Part shown: positions 14,852-18,322 of the stretch, in pieces | Position numbering within the stretch: the first letter of the stretch is position 1 | Layout: every line of letters begins with the position of its first letter | Assembly: GCA_905373305.1 (NCBI GenBank) | Contig: CAJPSM010000018.1 | Location: 1 to 18,322 of the forward strand | Reading direction: 5' to 3' | From: an uncultured Streptococcus sp. | GTDB lineage: Bacteria; Bacillota; Bacilli; Lactobacillales; Streptococcaceae | DNA: 18,322 bases | Translations under genes and position numbers: made by a program | Notes under the pieces: model-generated | What the model was told of the DNA's origin: nothing | The model's input: the letters and a program-made list of their open reading frames with translations, nothing else | Databases searched by the model: none

Positions 14852-15574
14852 CTATACAAAACGCGCGCTAGATGCTTTCGCTCTCTTTTCTTTTTTCTCA
14901 TAGCCTTTTTCTAATACATAAAAGCCCCACTGAATCAAACCACAGATCAAAATATACTGCAAAAATATTACAAAATAAGACTCAAAATACTGGTAACCGT
15001 AGGACGCTTCTACACGAGCAATAGCGGTGATATCCTTGATGGTCATAACAAAGACTAGGGAGGTCCCTTTGACGATATTGATCGCCAGATTGGCCAGGTT
15101 AGGCAAGGCTGAGCGCAAGGCTTGAGGAAAAACAATCCTTAGATAGGCCTGGGTCGTAGTCAGCCCAATCGCATGCGCTGCCTCTAGTTGTCCCTTGTCC
15201 ACCGTCAAGATAGCTGAACGCAAAATCTCCGACAAACTCCCGACTGTCATCAAACTATAAATGATAAAGGCATAGTAGAGAGGATCAAGTTTGAAAATAT
15301 CAAAATCACTTCCTATGCTTTTGAAAAATTGATTCAGCAAACTTGGAAACAAACTATAAAAGAAGAGAATCAATAAAATCGGTGGAGTCGCTCGGATAAA
15401 AGCCAGATAGACTAGAGAAAAACTCCTCACCCCTCGAACCTTGTAAATCTGCCCCAAGGCTAAAAATAGAGCCGGTAAAAAACTTAAGACCATAGCCACA
15501 ATCATGATAATCAAGGTGATTGGCACACCCTTCAAGGTCTCCAGAAAGGTCTTTACAATATAGTCTATATCCAT
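14852..15574 (-). CDS. Amino-acid-type ABC importer, permease (second of two)
   Basis: A 240-residue His/Glu/Gln/Arg-type permease with about five membrane segments, RATPPILLILFF at 61-72 and the cytoplasmic EAA loop GQLEAAHAIGLTTTQAYLRI (128-147), which docks on the ATPase. The C-terminus is a charged tail rich in Lys and Glu. GGGAGG precedes the ATG. It starts three bases after the preceding permease gene ends. Two different permeases of similar size suggest a heterodimeric membrane channel. Substrate unknown beyond an amino-acid-like compound. Confidence 0.94.
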   Translation of the reverse strand: MDIDYIVKTFLETLKGVPITLIIMIVAMVLSFLPALFLALGQIYKVRGVRSFSLVYLAFIRATPPILLILFFYSLFPSLLNQFFKSIGSDFDIFKLDPLYYAFIIYSLMTVGSLSEILRSAILTVDKGQLEAAHAIGLTTTQAYLRIVFPQALRSALPNLANLAINIVKGTSLVFVMTIKDITAIARVEASYGYQYFESYFVIFLQYILICGLIQWGFYVLEKGYEKKEKRAKASSARFV

Positions 15575-15577
15575 TTC

Positions 15578-16270
15578 TTACCTCCCTTTTGTTTCCAAAG
15601 ACTTCTCAAGCATACGACTCAAGCTAGAAATAACCAAGGCAATCCCCCAGTAAAGAAGCGCAACTGCCGTATAGGTTTCCAGAGAGTAGTTCCCTAAATT
15701 GCGACTGATCAAGAGATTGCCTGCCCCCATAACATCAACGAAACCAATCGTATAGGCCAAGGCAGCATCCCGCATGAGATTGAGAATAGCGGTCGTTAGA
15801 TTGGGAAGAGCAACCTGAACAGCTTGAGGAAAAATGATTCTCCAAAAAGTCTGACTTGGAGTCAAACCAATACTAAGCCCGGCCTCTGTCTGCCCCTTTG
15901 GAATAGCTTGATAGGACGCCTTGAAAACCTCGGCAACGATAGCCGCAAACAAGAGAATCATCGTCAAGAGAACAAAAATAGTTTTAGACCAGTTGTTGAT
16001 ATCCAAACCAAGCCACCATTTCAGAAATTCTGGCAAGCCATAAAAGACTAGAAAAAGTAAGACAATCGGCGGTGTACAACGAAGGGTAAAGATATAGCCT
16101 TTGGAAATTGCTGCAAAACTCTTGTCTTCTCCCACTTGCGCCCAGGCCAAGAGACCTCCAAAAAGGGAACCAAGAAGAGTGGTAAAAAAGAGAATGGACA
16201 AGGTCATAGGAAGCGCCTGCCATAAGGTCGGCAAAAACTGAAAGACCTTGGAAAAATCATAAGAAACCAT
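15578..16270 (-). CDS. Amino-acid-type ABC importer, permease (first of two)
   Basis: A 230-residue permease of the same family with about five membrane segments. CTPPIVLLFLVFYG at 65-78 matches the conserved segment of this group, and the EAA loop is GQTEAGLSIGLTPSQTFWRI (126-145). AAAGGA precedes the ATG. It lies 32 bases after the binding-protein gene and three bases before the second permease. It probably pairs with that permease as a heterodimer. No truncation or missing motif is visible. Confidence 0.94.
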   Translation of the reverse strand: MVSYDFSKVFQFLPTLWQALPMTLSILFFTTLLGSLFGGLLAWAQVGEDKSFAAISKGYIFTLRCTPPIVLLFLVFYGLPEFLKWWLGLDINNWSKTIFVLLTMILLFAAIVAEVFKASYQAIPKGQTEAGLSIGLTPSQTFWRIIFPQAVQVALPNLTTAILNLMRDAALAYTIGFVDVMGAGNLLISRNLGNYSLETYTAVALLYWGIALVISSLSRMLEKSLETKGR

Positions 16271-16302
16271 GCAAAATCCTTTCTAGTTTTGGAATTTCTG
16301 GT

Positions 16303-17181
16303 CTAGTCTTTGTCTACGTAACTAAAGACATCTTCTTTAAAGTATTGCTGAGATAACTTAGCAAGCGTGCCATCTTCTTTCAACTCTTTGATTGCTTTTT
16401 TGTATTCTTTAGCAAATTGCTCACCCTTTTCATCACGGTGAATCAAGGGATAAGTTGGAATGCCCTTGTATGGGAACCAGCTGAGTTTATCCGCATATTG
16501 GTGATAAGGGCCATCTTCTGCGGTAACTGCTTTTTCAAAGGATAGTTTGATATCAAAGAAAGCGTCATAACGTCCTTCCAAGACCCAGGCATAAGCATCT
16601 GCCACTTTAAAGGATTCAGCTGCTGTCAGCTCAATCGGTGCATCCTGATGTTTTTCATTGTAGCTGGTGATGACATTCCATTGAGCATTCTGTGGAGAGA
16701 TAGGAACCAATTTCCCTTTATTCTTAGCAAAGTCATCAATGGTTTTGTATTTCTGTTCATCTTCTTTTCTGACAGTAAATCCGATGATGCTCGCTCCGAC
16801 TGGTTCAGATGGAATGACAAACTTTTTAGCTCGTTCATCTGTGTACCAAGCTCCCTTGGTTCCGATGTCATACTTGCCTGATTCCAGACCAATCAAGAGG
16901 TCGTCATCACTGGTACCCGTATATTCAAATTGATAGTTTGCCAACTTCTCATCAACAGCCTTCAAAACAGTTACTTCATAACCATCCGATTCCCCTTTTT
17001 CATTGACAAAGTCATAAGGAACATAGTTTTGTGTATGGGCAACCTTCAAGGTTATGACCCCACCAGATGAAGCCGTTTCTCCCTCCTTGGCTGGAGCGCC
17101 AGCTAAACTTCTCCCGATAATCGTTGCCCCAATTACTGCAACAACTGCTACACCACCGATAATCCATGCTTTTTTACTCAT
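16303..17181 (-). CDS. Amino-acid-type ABC importer, solute-binding protein without a lipobox
   Basis: A 292-residue family 3 extracellular solute-binding protein (PF00497 type). It has an N-terminal hydrophobic segment (about 5-28), a short low-complexity linker (29-42), then a two-lobed binding domain from about 43 (TLKVAHTQNYVPYDFVNEKG). It contains no cysteine at all, so it cannot be a lipoprotein like most streptococcal binding proteins. It must be held by an uncleaved signal anchor or be cut near SLAGA and released. AAAGGAG overlaps the stop codon of the upstream UroD-like gene, showing tight coupling. The ligand is unknown; an amino acid or close derivative is expected. Confidence 0.94.
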   Translation of the reverse strand: MSKKAWIIGGVAVVAVIGATIIGRSLAGAPAKEGETASSGGVITLKVAHTQNYVPYDFVNEKGESDGYEVTVLKAVDEKLANYQFEYTGTSDDDLLIGLESGKYDIGTKGAWYTDERAKKFVIPSEPVGASIIGFTVRKEDEQKYKTIDDFAKNKGKLVPISPQNAQWNVITSYNEKHQDAPIELTAAESFKVADAYAWVLEGRYDAFFDIKLSFEKAVTAEDGPYHQYADKLSWFPYKGIPTYPLIHRDEKGEQFAKEYKKAIKELKEDGTLAKLSQQYFKEDVFSYVDKD

Positions 17182-17192
17182 CTTTTTCTCCT

Positions 17193-18191
17193 TTAGTTTT
17201 CAAGCGCTTCTCTCACCCACTGGATACGTTCAACTGCGATATCACTTGGAATGGTACAATCTGCCCCAAGTACCAAGCCCTGTTCCCCAGCTTCTGCAAC
17301 TAGTTTCTTTGCCTCAGCCTGAATGGCGTCCTTGCTACCAGTATACAGCAAGCCTGTCTTGCCATTTTCGAATCCTCCAAGAACCGTACGTCCCTTGAAA
17401 ATCTCACGACCTTCCTTGAGAGTGATTCCCTCTGGTCCTACAGCCCAGTTAAAGACTTGGGCTGGATAGTCTGCAAAAAGGTGAATATCATTTCGTGCTC
17501 CCTCGTAGCCACAGATATGAAGAACAGTGACACCACCAACAGCACTAGCTGCTTCCAGAACAGTTATCTCACTAGGTGCAATGACGGCTTGATACTCTGC
17601 TGCCGACACTCGTTGATCTTGTATACTTTGCACGCTGAGGTAGATTCCGTCAGCACCAGCCTCTTTGATGACAGCTCGGCTGAGACTAGCAATATCTTCT
17701 GCAATCACATCCAACACCTGCTTCAGAGCTTCAGGATCTTCCACCAGAAAGTCTGCAATGAGATCATCTCCGCCAGACACTTCCCCTAGTAGCCACTTGA
17801 GATAGGTCACAGGAGCAAAAATATTGTAAATCGCAACGATATCTTCTGTAAACTCTTGCTTGATTTTCTTAACCAAGTCCACCTGCTCTTTTATCCAAGC
17901 GTGATCTGGTCCGAGTGGTTGAATGGTCGCCAACTCTTGAAGTGATTTTCCTTTCGCAATCGCTGGATTTGGATAAGCAAAGTAGCCATCACTCATGAGT
18001 TTGATAAAGTCTGGCTGAACTTCTCGGATAAAGCGCTTATGTCCCTCGATATTCTTCTCGATAATGACTGGATTTGAGAAACCGTGTAGCCATTCGTCTT
18101 CGGATGTGAAATGGTGCCAAAAGCCAACTGGCACACGATCAACCTTCTCACCTCTAAATGCTTTTAAAACCCATTCTCTTTTTTCTGACAT
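17193..18191 (-). CDS. UroD/MtaA-superfamily protein, probable zinc-dependent methyltransferase
   Basis: A 332-residue TIM-barrel protein of the uroporphyrinogen decarboxylase superfamily (PF01208 type). It opens KREWVLKAFRGEKVDRVPVG, close to family starts, but lacks the RQAGR motif of true UroD. It has H-x-C at 225-227 (LHICG) and Cys312 (GADCTIP), the HxC-Xn-C zinc ligands of MtaA-type methyltransferases, which activate a thiol to accept a methyl group. Streptococci generally lack heme synthesis, which also argues against a decarboxylase. GGAG precedes the ATG. The downstream binding-protein gene starts 11 bases later, so this enzyme is translationally linked to the importer. A role in moving a methyl group from or to an imported compound is inference; acceptor and donor are unknown. 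Confidence 0.88.
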   Translation of the reverse strand: MSEKREWVLKAFRGEKVDRVPVGFWHHFTSEDEWLHGFSNPVIIEKNIEGHKRFIREVQPDFIKLMSDGYFAYPNPAIAKGKSLQELATIQPLGPDHAWIKEQVDLVKKIKQEFTEDIVAIYNIFAPVTYLKWLLGEVSGGDDLIADFLVEDPEALKQVLDVIAEDIASLSRAVIKEAGADGIYLSVQSIQDQRVSAAEYQAVIAPSEITVLEAASAVGGVTVLHICGYEGARNDIHLFADYPAQVFNWAVGPEGITLKEGREIFKGRTVLGGFENGKTGLLYTGSKDAIQAEAKKLVAEAGEQGLVLGADCTIPSDIAVERIQWVREALEN

Positions 18192-18193
18192 TC

Positions 18194-18322
18194 TTATTCT
18201 CCATTTCTTACTTTTTCAACTAATAGACTGCTTGCGATATCATTCGAGCGTAGAAAGGGGAGACTGAACCTGGAAAAATCCTGAACTCCACGACATCTCT
18301 CTCCATTTTTGCAGTGCCCATT
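18194..18322 (-). CDS. Possible 3' end of an upstream gene, uncertain
   Basis: One minus-strand frame is open from the right edge to a TAA at 18194-18196, two bases before the ATG of the UroD-like gene, giving 42 residues ending LVEKVRNGE. Its position overlaps the GGAG site of the next gene, as in an operon. A second frame is open to a TAG near 18220 and a third to a TGA near 18242. None has clearly streptococcal codon use and I recognise no family, so this may equally be an untranslated leader. Confidence 0.25.
   Translation of the reverse strand, partial: NGHCKNGERCRGVQDFSRFSLPFLRSNDIASSLLVEKVRNGE

Noticed and set aside
17193..18191. Naming the UroD-like protein as uroporphyrinogen decarboxylase (hemE).
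   Set aside because: The RQAGR active-site motif is absent, the HxC...C zinc ligands are present, and no heme genes adjoin.
18230..18320. Possible tRNA or T-box leader in the right-edge sequence.
   Set aside because: No cloverleaf, no T-box core motif and no terminator-antiterminator pair could be found.

Overview
The window reads as chromosomal DNA of a mitis-group Streptococcus (S. mitis, S. oralis, S. infantis or S. pneumoniae relatives). The PolC, PepS, UppS, Eep and PepC sequences closely match what I recall of the pneumococcal proteins. DNA is AT-rich with streptococcal ribosome binding sites and extended -10 promoters, and one small RNA gene has the layout of the CiaR-dependent csRNAs of this group. 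Every recognised gene lies on the minus strand, so transcription runs from high to low coordinates. I see no IS element, prophage, CRISPR array, tRNA or rRNA.

Right part (18322 to about 14078): a possible gene end at the edge, then a tight five-gene cluster. It encodes a UroD/MtaA-superfamily protein with the HxC...C zinc motif of methyltransferases, a cysteine-free amino-acid-type solute-binding protein, two permeases and an ABC ATPase. Ribosome binding sites overlap preceding stop codons in three places. This looks like an importer for an amino-acid-like compound coupled to a methyltransferase-like enzyme, and is the least understood system here.

Middle (14077 to 8950): a noncoding stretch of about 400 bases holds a csRNA gene with a CiaR-type direct repeat, a -10 box, a 5' hairpin, a C-rich single-stranded region complementary to a Shine-Dalgarno plus AUG, and an intrinsic terminator. 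Next comes a housekeeping operon uppS-cdsA-eep-proS (isoprenoid carrier lipid, phospholipid precursor, intramembrane protease, prolyl-tRNA synthetase), ended by a terminator that overlaps the promoter region of the next gene.

Left part (8851 to 1): a GH1 beta-glycosidase with its own promoter and terminator; then polC, a 50-residue single-membrane-segment protein gene, pepS and a small GlsB/YeaQ-type membrane protein gene as one apparent operon; a strong hairpin; rsuA from an apparently leaderless extended -10 promoter; a terminator; and the promoter and 5' third of a pepC-type aminopeptidase running off the left edge. The GH1 gene sits directly beside polC, whereas I recall glmS and the rpsL-rpsG-fusA group between them in S. 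pneumoniae, so the chromosome order probably differs from pneumococcus. Two start codons are moved downstream from the longest frame (GH1 gene to 8851, uppS to 13662) on ribosome-binding-site and promoter evidence.
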